DNA of 64,000 nucleotides from Sphingomonas sp. PL-96. GTDB taxonomy: Bacteria; Pseudomonadota; Alphaproteobacteria; Sphingomonadales; Sphingomonadaceae. The position numbers and the translations under genes are program-made. The stretch covers positions 1-64,000 of the forward strand of contig NZ_JAJFET010000001.1 in NCBI RefSeq assembly GCF_020707215.1, given 5' to 3'. The notes below the pieces were generated by a model. It was not told the DNA's origin. It worked only from the letters and a program-made list of their open reading frames with translations, and did not search any database. This document shows positions 17,923-26,053 of the stretch, piece after piece. Every line of letters begins with the position of its first letter. Position 1 is the first letter of the stretch.

Positions 17923-19605
17923 GTGGGGGTCGAGTCCGGTCTAGGTTGGTTTGGGGCGTGTCTCGCCAATCTCGTTCGCGACGTGCGTGGCAGCGTCAGC
18001 GTCATCGGCGTATTCGCGCTGGTCGCCCTTGTTGGCATTGCTGCGCTGTCGATCGAACTGGGCCAGGGCTATCGGGCAAAGCTCGCGCTTCAGGGCGCTG
18101 CGGATGCGGCTGCGCTTGGCGCGGCGCACGCCTATGCGGCGTCGCCGACCGAGTTAATCCTGAACGCCACAGCCGAAGACGTGGCACGCGCCAATGGCCT
18201 GGCGATCGGCAATGTCTCGGTGTTCCACCGGCCCAACTACAGCAGCACGGTCCCCGATGCGGTGGAGGTGCAGCTGCGCACGTCGATCCCCCTGTTCTTC
18301 GCGCGGATCTTTTCTGCCGAAACAAGCTATGGCGTGTCAGTGTCTGCAGTGGCGTCCCTGCCGACGGAGACGACGCCGCCTTGTATCCTGGCGCTTGCGA
18401 ACAGCGGGGGTCTCACGCTGTCGGGCGGTACCTCCCTGTCCGCCTCGCACTGTGCGGTCGTGTCCAACAGCAGCATCAGCGTCACCGGCGGATCCACCCT
18501 TACGGCCAAGTCGACCCTGTCCTCCGGCGCGTCGTCCGCGAGCGGCGGCAGCCGACTTTCGGCGGAGACCATCACCTATGGCACCACGGTGAGCGGCGTG
18601 ACGGGCAAGACCGTTCGCCAGGCGAACAGCACCAGCGATCCGCTCGCCAGCAATGCCGCGCTGACAGCGGCGTTCGACCGGCTGGGCATGAGCACGACCC
18701 CCGTCATGCCGAGCGGGACGTACGAGGACCTGACCCTCGGCTATAATCCCACCACAATGACCTTTCAGGGGCATGTTGGTACCCTCACCGGCGACAATGT
18801 CTGGCACTTTCCAGCCGGTGACTACAAAATTCGGGCGCTCAACGTCGGCAGCCTGAAACTCGTCATCGAGGGACCGTCCACCATTTCGGTGAGCAGCGGC
18901 GTGACGGTCGGCGGGGGTGGGGGGATCGCGTTCGGCGACGGTGACGTGACCGTGAAGGGCGCGATGGTGATCGGCGGTGGCGCAAATGTCTCCTTTGGCG
19001 CCGGCGCCCATGTCATCGGAAGCGATGGTGCCGGCAAGGCGATCGAGCTCGGCGGCGGCAGCACGCTGTCCTTCGGCGACGGACCATTCAGCGCCGACGG
19101 CGCGATCGTGACGGTCGGCGGCACCACGCTCACATTCGGCGCGACCGCCAACCACTATATCAACGGCAACCTCACCCTGGCGGGCAGCTCGATTTTCGGG
19201 GCCGGCACCTACACGATCAACGGCAACTTCACCAACGGCACCGGCGGCGCCATGACCGGCAGTAATGTGAGCTTCATCCTGGCGGGCACGCTGAACCTGG
19301 CCGGCGGCACGTCGATGAACGTGGCGGCGCCCGGCAGCAACTCAGGCACCGGCATTGCCGACATCCTGTTCGCCACCCGCAGCACGGCGGCGACCGTGCT
19401 CGGCGGTGGTGCCCAGACCATCCTGTCGGGCGTGGTCTATGCCCCCAATTCCGACGTCAGCATGAGCGGCGGGGTCAGCGCGTCGGGCAATTGCTTCTCG
19501 CTGATCGCGCGGACGATCAAGATCGAGAGCGGGCCCACCGCCGCCACCGCCTGTCCGACGCTCGGCAGCGGCGGGCTGAGCGGCAGCGTGGGGCTGATCC
19601 GATGA
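17923..19605 (+). CDS. TadG-like pilus protein with beta-solenoid-like body
   Basis: 560 aa. The N-terminal 60 residues are the TadE/TadG membrane helix region: GSVSVIGVFALVALVGIAAL, then GYRAKLALQGAADAAALGAA, standard for putative Flp pilus assembly proteins. After residue about 150 the protein turns into a Gly/Ser/Thr-rich series of short strands (ISVTGGSTLTAKSTL, VTVGGGGGIAFGDGDVTVKG, GAMVIGGGANVSFGAGAHV, NLTLAGSSIFGAGTYTING), typical of a right-handed beta-helix. The C-terminus holds TILSGVVYAPNSDVSM and two lone Cys. Start is GTG 17923: an in-frame TAG lies at 17899-17901 and no earlier start exists. It overlaps the next gene by ATGA. Location: inner membrane with a periplasmic or extracellular body. 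Confidence 0.82.
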   Translation: MGVESGLGWFGACLANLVRDVRGSVSVIGVFALVALVGIAALSIELGQGYRAKLALQGAADAAALGAAHAYAASPTELILNATAEDVARANGLAIGNVSVFHRPNYSSTVPDAVEVQLRTSIPLFFARIFSAETSYGVSVSAVASLPTETTPPCILALANSGGLTLSGGTSLSASHCAVVSNSSISVTGGSTLTAKSTLSSGASSASGGSRLSAETITYGTTVSGVTGKTVRQANSTSDPLASNAALTAAFDRLGMSTTPVMPSGTYEDLTLGYNPTTMTFQGHVGTLTGDNVWHFPAGDYKIRALNVGSLKLVIEGPSTISVSSGVTVGGGGGIAFGDGDVTVKGAMVIGGGANVSFGAGAHVIGSDGAGKAIELGGGSTLSFGDGPFSADGAIVTVGGTTLTFGATANHYINGNLTLAGSSIFGAGTYTINGNFTNGTGGAMTGSNVSFILAGTLNLAGGTSMNVAAPGSNSGTGIADILFATRSTAATVLGGGAQTILSGVVYAPNSDVSMSGGVSASGNCFSLIARTIKIESGPTAATACPTLGSGGLSGSVGLIR

Positions 19606-20117
19606 GGGGCATGCAGCGCCTCCGGACGCTTCGGCGCGCGCGGACGGGCGCGGCGACGGTCGAGTTCGCGCTGTGGAGCATCCTGATCTTCGCGGCCCTG
19701 CTGCCGTGCCTGGACTTCGCGCTCTATCTCACCAACGCCGGCCGGCTGAGCACGGCGGTGCACCAGGGCGCCATGCTCGCCTACAAGGCGCGGGACAGTG
19801 CGATCGATGAGGGGCAGCTGATCCGTTACGTCCAGGCCAGCAGCGGGCTGCAGGCGGGCACCGTCAGCGCGACGGTTCGCTGCAACGGCGGCACGCAAAG
19901 CTGCACCGCATCGGTCGCCACCCGGACCTGCACCTGCATCACGGCGACAACACCGGTGAGCTATGCGGCCACGGCCTGCACTGCGACCTGTTCGAGCGGG
20001 GCCAAGCCGGGTTTCTACTTGACGCTGCAGGCAAACCACCGTCACCGCTCCCTCTTCCCGGACCCGTGGCTCGACGGCCGCGAGCTGTCGCAATCGACCA
20101 CGGTGCGGCTGCAATGA
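19602..20117 (+). CDS. TadE-like minor pilin with cysteine cluster
   Basis: 171 aa. N-terminal basic segment, then TGAATVEFALWSILIFAALL, the TadE signature helix with Glu five residues into the segment, as in type IV pilin-like TadE proteins processed by TadV/CpaA. The middle (about residues 90-135) has six Cys, with TCTC and ACTATC, which suggests disulfides in the periplasm. ATGA overlaps on both sides (with the TadG-like gene and the next TadE gene) show tight translational coupling. Confidence 0.85.
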   Translation: MRGMQRLRTLRRARTGAATVEFALWSILIFAALLPCLDFALYLTNAGRLSTAVHQGAMLAYKARDSAIDEGQLIRYVQASSGLQAGTVSATVRCNGGTQSCTASVATRTCTCITATTPVSYAATACTATCSSGAKPGFYLTLQANHRHRSLFPDPWLDGRELSQSTTVRLQ

Positions 20118-20521
20118 TCCGCGCCTTTCTTCGCTCCCGGCGCGGCGCGTCGGCGGTGGAGTTCGCGCTGGTCGCGCCGGTGCTGCTCGCCTTCATCCTG
20201 CTGCTGATCGAGGGCGGGCGGATGCTGTGGACGCAGCAGGCGCTTCAGGAGGTTGCTTCCGCCACCGCGCGGTGCCTGGCGCTTGGCGCCGAAGGCTGCG
20301 AGACGCCCGCCGCAGCAGCGCAGTTCGCCCGCGCGCGCGGACCCGCGCGCGGCATCTCGCTTGTCGGGGCGACCATCACGCCGCGTCTGAACCAGACGTG
20401 CAATGGGACAGCCGGCATGGCTCAGGTCGCGATTGTGCTGCCCTTCCAGGTCGCAGGCGGGCTGCTCCCCGGCGGCCCGAGCGAACTGGACGCCAGCGCC
20501 TGCTATCCCGCCCTTTCCTGA
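20114..20521 (+). CDS. TadE-like minor pilin
   Basis: 135 aa. RSRRGASAVEFALVAPVLLA at residues 8-27 is the canonical TadE N-terminus: basic stretch, Gly, then the Glu-containing hydrophobic helix. The rest is a small globular periplasmic part with four Cys. Start ATG 20114 overlaps the preceding stop as ATGA. It ends six bases before the convergent mutS. Third gene of the TadG-TadE-TadE unit; the other tad genes (secretin, tadB/C, flp, prepilin peptidase) are not adjacent. Confidence 0.87.
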   Translation: MIRAFLRSRRGASAVEFALVAPVLLAFILLLIEGGRMLWTQQALQEVASATARCLALGAEGCETPAAAAQFARARGPARGISLVGATITPRLNQTCNGTAGMAQVAIVLPFQVAGGLLPGGPSELDASACYPALS

Positions 20522-20527
20522 TCTCGC

Positions 20528-23167
20528 CTAGTCGCGCGCCAACTCCTTCAGCCGGTACAAGGCGTCGAGCGCGGCCCGCGGGCTAAGCGCGTCCAAGTCC
20601 AGCGTCGCGAGCTCGCTGCGCAAGGCATCGGACTTCTCCTGCTCGACCGGCTGGATGGCAGCGAACAGCGGCAGGTCGTCGAGCCCGGCCGCAAGCCCGC
20701 CGGTCTTCTGGCGCCCGGCCTCCAGCTTGGCGAGCACCGCCTTCGCGCGCGCGACTGTCGCCGGGGGAAGGCCGGCGAGCCGCGCGACCGCGAGGCCGTA
20801 GCTGCGATCGGCCGGACCCTCACCCAGTTCGTGGAGCAGGACCAGGTCGCCCTTCCACTCGCGCGCGCGGACGTGGTGGAGGCTCAGCGCCTCGCAGCGT
20901 TCGGCCAGGCGGGTGAGCTCGTGATAGTGCGTCGCGAACAGGCAGCGGCAGCGGTTGTCCTCGTGGATCGCCTCCACCACCGCCCAGGCGATGGCGAGCC
21001 CGTCGTAGGTGGAGGTGCCGCGGCCGACCTCGTCCAGAATCACGAAGCTGCGCGGGGTCGCCTGCGCGAGGATGGCGGCGGTCTCGACCATCTCGACCAT
21101 GAAGGTGGAGCGGCCGCGCGCGAGATTGTCCGACGCGCCGACGCGGCTGAACAGCCGGTCGACCAGGCCGAGCGTGGCACGGGTCGCGGGGACGTAGCTG
21201 CCGGCCTGGGCCAGCACCGCGATCAGCGCGTTCTGGCGCAGAAAGGTCGACTTGCCGCCCATGTTGGGGCCGGTCACCAGCCAGAGGCGATTGTCTTCCG
21301 ACAGGCGGCAGTCGTTGGCGACGAACCGCCCGCCCGCCTTGGCGATGGCGGCCTCGACCACCGGATGGCGGCCGCCCTCGATCTCCAGGCAGGCATGGTC
21401 GACCAGGTCGGGCCGCGCCCAGCCGCCTTCCGCTGCGCGCTCGGCGAGGCCGGCGGCGACGTCGATGCGGGCAAGCGCGTCGGCGGTGGCGGCGATGGCC
21501 TCGCGGGTTCCGAGCACCTGGCCGGTCAGTTCCTCCAGATGCGCGGCTTCGGCGGCGAGCGCATGGGCGCCTGCCTGGGTGACCTTCAATGCGACATCGT
21601 GGAGTTCGGGCGCGTTGAAGCGCACGCAGCCGGCGAGCGTCTGGCGATGGGTGAAGCCGCTGTCGGCCTTCATCAGCGCGTCGGCGGCGCGGGCCGGGAC
21701 CTCGATATGATAGCCGAGCACGCCGTTGTGACGGATCTTGAGCGCGTTGACGCCGGTGCGGGTGCGGAACTCCGCCTCCAGCGCGGCGATGGCGCGGCGG
21801 CCGCCGGCCCCGGTGGCGCGCAGATCGTCGAGCGCGGCATCATAGCCCTCGGCGATATAGCCGCCGTTGGCCGCGTCGATCGGCGGCGAGGGGACGAGCG
21901 CGCGGGTGAGCAGCTCGACCAGCGCGCCGTGGCCGCGCAGAGCCGGCACCAGCTGGCCGAGCAGCGGCGGCGCGTCGGCGAGCTGTTCGAGCCGGTCGCC
22001 CAGCGTGCGTGCGCCGTCGAGGCCGTCGCGCAGCTGCCCCAGGTCGCGCGGGGAGCCGCGGCCGGCAGCGATGCGGCCGAGCGCGCGGCCGACGTCGGGG
22101 AGCGCGCGCAGGGCGGAACGAACGCCGTCGCGCAGGCCCGGGTCGTCGTGGAAGCGGGTGACGGCGTCGAGCCGCGCCTCGATCTCCGCCCGGTTCATCA
22201 GCGGCGCGGCGATGTCGGCACCCAGCAGCCGCGCGCCCGCACCCGTCACGGTGCGGTCCACCGCGTCGAGCAGGCTGCCGCTGCGGCTGCCGGAGGTGGT
22301 GCGGGTGAGCTCCAGGCTTTCGCGCGTCGCGGCGTCCACCGCCATGCACTGGTCGTTGCGCGACACCAGGGGCGGGCGGAGGAAGGGGAGGCTGCCGCGT
22401 GCGGTATGGTCGAGATAGGCGACCAGCCCGCCGGCCGCAGCGAGCCCCGCGCGGCTGAAGCTGCCGAAACCGTCCAGGGTCGCGACCCCGAACAGCGCCT
22501 TCAGCCGTGCCTCGCCGGCGGCGCTGTCGAAATCGATGCGGGGACGCAGACTGGTTGCGATCTCGGCAAAGGCGGAAGACTCGGAGGCGACCACCTCGGC
22601 CGGCGCGAGCCTGGCGATGGTGGCGGCGAGTGCATGCCCGTCCGTCTCGATCAGCTCGAACCGGCCGGTGGAGACGTCTGCGGCGGCGATCGCGACCTCG
22701 CCGCCCGCCTCGCCCACCGCCACGCACCAGTTGGCGGCGCGCGCGTCGAGCAGCGCTTCCTCGGTCAGCGTCCCGGCGGTGACCACGCGCACGATCGCGC
22801 GGGCGACCAGCGCCTTGGAGCCGCCGCGCTTCTTGGCCTCCTCGGGCGTCTCCACCTGCTCGGCGATGGCGACGCGGTGGCCGGCCTTGATCAGCCGCGC
22901 CAGATAGCCCTCGGCGGCGTGGATCGGCACGCCGCACATCGGGATCTTTGCGCCCTCATGCTCGCCGCGTGCGGTGAGCGCGATGTCGAGCACGGCCGAA
23001 GCGATTTTCGCATCGTCGTGAAACAGTTCAAAAAAATCGCCCATGCGGTAGAACAGCAGGCAGTCGGCGGCTTCGGCCTTGAGGGCGAGATATTGCGCCA
23101 TCATCGGCGTCGGGGCTGGAACGGCAGGCATGGGCGCGTGGGTAGCCGAAGAAGCTGCCGCCGTCAT
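20528..23167 (-). CDS. mutS: DNA mismatch repair ATPase MutS
   Basis: 879 aa from ATG 23167. MutS finds mismatches and recruits MutL. The mismatch-reading domain begins PMMAQYLALKAEA and holds the FxE wedge as GDFFELF. Walker A is GPNMGGKSTFLRQ, followed by LDEVGRGTSTYDGLAIAWAV (Walker B and signature) and FATHYHELT. The C-terminal helix-turn-helix (LARLAGLPPATVARAKAVL) is present. Start is uncertain: 23131 is a second ATG, neither has a clear Shine-Dalgarno, and alignment to relatives would decide. It is divergent from maeB and convergent with the Tad genes. Confidence 0.95.
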   Translation of the reverse strand: MTAAASSATHAPMPAVPAPTPMMAQYLALKAEAADCLLFYRMGDFFELFHDDAKIASAVLDIALTARGEHEGAKIPMCGVPIHAAEGYLARLIKAGHRVAIAEQVETPEEAKKRGGSKALVARAIVRVVTAGTLTEEALLDARAANWCVAVGEAGGEVAIAAADVSTGRFELIETDGHALAATIARLAPAEVVASESSAFAEIATSLRPRIDFDSAAGEARLKALFGVATLDGFGSFSRAGLAAAGGLVAYLDHTARGSLPFLRPPLVSRNDQCMAVDAATRESLELTRTTSGSRSGSLLDAVDRTVTGAGARLLGADIAAPLMNRAEIEARLDAVTRFHDDPGLRDGVRSALRALPDVGRALGRIAAGRGSPRDLGQLRDGLDGARTLGDRLEQLADAPPLLGQLVPALRGHGALVELLTRALVPSPPIDAANGGYIAEGYDAALDDLRATGAGGRRAIAALEAEFRTRTGVNALKIRHNGVLGYHIEVPARAADALMKADSGFTHRQTLAGCVRFNAPELHDVALKVTQAGAHALAAEAAHLEELTGQVLGTREAIAATADALARIDVAAGLAERAAEGGWARPDLVDHACLEIEGGRHPVVEAAIAKAGGRFVANDCRLSEDNRLWLVTGPNMGGKSTFLRQNALIAVLAQAGSYVPATRATLGLVDRLFSRVGASDNLARGRSTFMVEMVETAAILAQATPRSFVILDEVGRGTSTYDGLAIAWAVVEAIHEDNRCRCLFATHYHELTRLAERCEALSLHHVRAREWKGDLVLLHELGEGPADRSYGLAVARLAGLPPATVARAKAVLAKLEAGRQKTGGLAAGLDDLPLFAAIQPVEQEKSDALRSELATLDLDALSPRAALDALYRLKELARD

Positions 23168-23237
23168 GTCCGGGCTGGGGGTGACGGAGGCGAGGATGCG
23201 TCTTAAGGGCAGGGCCATCAGTGCGGGAAGGTTGCAG

Positions 23238-25502
23238 ATGGCTGAAGAATCAAACGTCCAGTTCTCCGAGCGCGAGGCGCTGCTGTTCCACTCGGAGGGG
23301 CGGCCGGGCAAGATCGAGATCATCGCGTCCAAGCCGATGTCGACGCAGCGCGACCTGGCGTTGGCCTATTCGCCGGGCGTCGCCGTGCCGGTGCGCGCGA
23401 TCGCGGCCGACCCTGCCACCGCCTATGACTATACCGCCAAGGGCAACCTGGTCGCGGTGATCTCCAACGGCACCGCCATTCTGGGCCTGGGCAATCTGGG
23501 CGCGCTCGCGTCCAAGCCGGTGATGGAAGGCAAGTCGGTGCTGTTCAAGCGCTTCGCCGACGTCGATTCGATCGACATCGAGCTGAAGACCGAGGACGTT
23601 GACCGCTTCATCGACGCCGTCGAGCTGATGGAGCCGACCTTTGGCGGCATCAACCTGGAGGACATCAAGTCCCCGGAATGCTTCATCATCGAGCAGACTC
23701 TCCGGGAACGCATGAACATCCCGGTGTTCCATGACGACCAGCACGGCACCGCCATCATCGCCGCCGCCGGCCTGATCAACGCGCTGTATCTGACCAAGCG
23801 TGACATCGCGACGACCAAGGTCGTGATGAACGGCGCGGGTGCGGCGGCGCTCGCCTGCGCGGACCTGGTGAAGGCGATGGGCGTGCGGCAGGAAAACCTG
23901 CTGGTGGTCGATCTGGACGGCGTGCTTTACCAAGGGCGCGAAGTCGGCATGAACCAGTGGAAGTCCGCCCATGCGGTCGCCACGGACAAGCGCACGCTGG
24001 GCGAGGCGCTGGATGGCGCCGACGTATTCATGGGGCTGTCGGCGGCCAATGCGCTGCCGGCCGAACTGCTCAAGAAGATGGCGCCGAACCCGATCGTGTT
24101 CGCGATGGCCAACCCCGATCCGGAGATCACCCCGCCCGAGGCCAAGGCCGCGCGCCCGGACGTCATCATTGCCACCGGCCGTTCGGACTATCCGAACCAG
24201 GTCAACAACGTGCTGGGCTTCCCCTTCATCTTCCGCGGTGCGCTCGACGTGCGCGCGACCACGATCAACGACGAGATGAAGGTCGCGGCCGCCCAGGCGA
24301 TCGCCGCGCTCGCGCGCCAGCAGGTGCCCGAGGAAGTCGCCGCCGCCTATGGCACGCAGCACAGCTTCGGCCCGGAATACATCATCCCGGCCCCGTTCGA
24401 CCCGCGCCTGATGGAACTGGTGCCTGCCGCCGTCGCCAGGGCGGCGATGGATACGGGTGTCGCGACCAAGCCGATCCTCGACATGGACGCCTATCGCCAG
24501 TCGCTGCGCGCGCGTCTCAACCCGACCACGGCCGTGCTCAGCCTGGCCTATGAAGGCGCCAAGGCGCACCCGAAGCGCGTCATCTTTGCCGAGGGCGAGG
24601 AAGAGGTGGTGCTGCGGGCCGCCATCAACTTCCGCGAGGGCGGCTATGGCACGCCGGTGCTGGTGGGGCGCGACGACGTGTACGATCGCCTGCGCGCGCT
24701 GGGCGTGACGGACCCGGAGACGTACGAGGTCCACAACAGCCGCCATTCGCCGCTGGTGCCGCAGATGGTCGACTTCCTCTACGCGCGCCTCCAGCGCCGC
24801 GGCTATCTGCGCCGCGACTGCGAGCGGATGGTGAACCAGGATCGCAACATCTTCGGCGCGCTGCTGCTGCAGCTGGGCGAGGGCGATGCGATGATCACGG
24901 GCGTCACGCGCACCTATGCGCAGACGATTCGCGAGCTGCGCCGCGTGATCGATCCCAAGCAGGGCCGCACCCCGTTCGGCATCCATGTGCTGGTCGGGCA
25001 GAGCCACACGGTCTTTATCGCCGACACCACCGTCAACGAGCGCCCGAATTCCGAGGAGCTGGCTGACATCGCCGAGGCGACCGCCCAGGTCGCGCGCCGC
25101 ATGGGCCATGAGCCGCGCGTCGCGTTCCTGAGCTACGCCAACTTCGGCAATCCCGAGGGCAAGTGGCTGGAGCAGCTGCGCGGTGCCGTCGGCGTGCTCG
25201 ACAAGCGCGAGGTGAGCTTCGAGTACGAGGGCGAGATGACGCCCGACGTCGCGCTCAACCCGCGCCAGCTCGCGAACTATCCGTTCGCGCGCCTGTCCGG
25301 CCCGGCCAACGTGCTGATCATGCCGGGTCTGCAGTCCGCCAACATCTCGGCCAAGCTGCTGCGCGAACTGGGCGGCGACGACATGATCGGGCCGATGCTG
25401 GTGGGCATGGAAAAGCCGGTGCAGATCGCGCCGATGACGTCGACCGCCAGCGAGCTGGTGACGCTCGCGGTGCTCGCCGCCGGCGGCATGCTCGACGGCT
25501 GA
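23238..25502 (+). CDS. maeB: NADP-dependent malic enzyme with phosphotransacetylase-like domain
   Basis: 754 aa. MaeB decarboxylates malate to pyruvate with NADP reduction, linking the TCA cycle to gluconeogenesis and NADPH. The N-terminal malic half (about 1-430) shows LAYSPGVAVPVRAI, the Asp-rich FHDDQHGTAII metal site and the MNGAGAAALACADL nucleotide fold. The C-terminal part (about 435-754) is the phosphotransacetylase-like domain found in MaeB, thought to be regulatory (acetyl-CoA). Start ATG 23238 has GGAAGG about 8 bases upstream. Only 70 bases separate it from the mutS start, so the divergent promoters are tight. A terminator-like hairpin follows. Confidence 0.95.
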   Translation: MAEESNVQFSEREALLFHSEGRPGKIEIIASKPMSTQRDLALAYSPGVAVPVRAIAADPATAYDYTAKGNLVAVISNGTAILGLGNLGALASKPVMEGKSVLFKRFADVDSIDIELKTEDVDRFIDAVELMEPTFGGINLEDIKSPECFIIEQTLRERMNIPVFHDDQHGTAIIAAAGLINALYLTKRDIATTKVVMNGAGAAALACADLVKAMGVRQENLLVVDLDGVLYQGREVGMNQWKSAHAVATDKRTLGEALDGADVFMGLSAANALPAELLKKMAPNPIVFAMANPDPEITPPEAKAARPDVIIATGRSDYPNQVNNVLGFPFIFRGALDVRATTINDEMKVAAAQAIAALARQQVPEEVAAAYGTQHSFGPEYIIPAPFDPRLMELVPAAVARAAMDTGVATKPILDMDAYRQSLRARLNPTTAVLSLAYEGAKAHPKRVIFAEGEEEVVLRAAINFREGGYGTPVLVGRDDVYDRLRALGVTDPETYEVHNSRHSPLVPQMVDFLYARLQRRGYLRRDCERMVNQDRNIFGALLLQLGEGDAMITGVTRTYAQTIRELRRVIDPKQGRTPFGIHVLVGQSHTVFIADTTVNERPNSEELADIAEATAQVARRMGHEPRVAFLSYANFGNPEGKWLEQLRGAVGVLDKREVSFEYEGEMTPDVALNPRQLANYPFARLSGPANVLIMPGLQSANISAKLLRELGGDDMIGPMLVGMEKPVQIAPMTSTASELVTLAVLAAGGMLDG

Positions 25503-25510
25503 TTGGCAAG

Positions 25511-25540
25511 GGAGGGGCCGCGGTGTGCGGCCTCCCCTCC
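25511..25540 (+). terminator. Probable terminator after maeB
   Basis: GGAGGGGCCGC pairs imperfectly with GCGGCCTCCCCTCC across a five-base loop, starting nine bases after the maeB stop, then GGTTTGTTGT. The stem is GC-rich but has a bulge and the T-tract is interrupted. Confidence 0.5.
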
Positions 25541-25653
25541 GGTTTGTTGTGCTCCTGCCTGCGCAAAAGCACAGTATCGGAAATTCTGCCTCTCGCCTTT
25601 GCCGCGGACGAGCGGTCCGGCGTTCGGAAGCCCTGAAGCGGCTCATCCGGTAG

Positions 25654-25710
25654 TCGTTCGTGCTGCGTAGGGGCTGAGCTTGTCGAAGCCCGTATCGAAG
25701 CAGCATACGG
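25654..25710. repeat. Intergenic repeat, family B, copy 2
   Basis: Shares GTAGGGGCTGAGCTTGTCGA and AGCCCGTATCGAAGCA with the copies near 52.5 and 61.3 kb. One arm only. It lies in the gene-poor gap between maeB and the ScfR-like gene. Confidence 0.75.
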
Positions 25711-25754
25711 TCCAGCGACAGTCCGCCGGCACCACGAAATCGACGGACACGAAA

Positions 25755-25786
25755 ATACCCGCCGGAGACTGCGCTCCGGCGGGTAT
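25755..25786 (-). terminator. Strong hairpin in a gene-poor gap
   Basis: A perfect 13-pair stem: ATACCCGCCGGAG (25755-25767) and its reverse complement (25774-25786) around a six-base loop. On the minus strand it is followed by TTTTC; on the plus strand by CTTTCC. I see no supported gene ending here on either strand. It could end maeB read-through (plus strand) or a small transcript read from about 25.95 kb towards 25.75 kb (minus strand). No convincing ORF lies in the 25.5-26.05 kb gap. Confidence 0.6.
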
Positions 25787-26020
25787 CTTTCCTCCCCAGG
25801 AACGGCTGGGCGCGAGCTGGAGGCTCGGCCGAGAGGGAAGCTCGAGGTGCTGCCTGGACGCTCGCAGCGGTCGCGGGCGCGCCGCGATCTTGTCACGTCC
25901 TTTACAGTTCCTCGCGTAAGCTCGGTGCAGCTCTTGTGCCGCAGGCCGCGCGATTTCCTAAGGCGATGCCACTGAAAATGCGGTGAGCCTGTCGAACCTC
26001 TCGCCCTTTGCTCTGTCGGT

Positions 26021-26037
26021 GTGTAAAGTCTTTGCAC
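26021..26037. promoter_or_regulatory. Candidate operator of the ScfR/RamB-like regulator
   Basis: GTGTAAAG (26021-26028), one base, then CTTTGCAC (26030-26037): an inverted repeat with a single mismatch. It ends 16 bases before the regulator start, so it would overlap the promoter or leader. The CTTTGCA half resembles the CTTTGCAAA core I recall for RamB in Corynebacterium. Autoregulation is inferred from position. Confidence 0.5.
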
Positions 26038-26053
26038 CTTTGGGAGGCGAAGC

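Noticed and set aside
20831..23206. A 791-residue open frame on the plus strand
   Set aside because: It is antisense to mutS, whose motifs are all intact. Its composition (Arg, Gly, Asp and His-rich) is what GC-rich antisense frames produce.
23250..25706. An 818-residue open frame on the minus strand
   Set aside because: It is antisense to maeB, lacks any recognisable motif and runs through the repeat region beyond.
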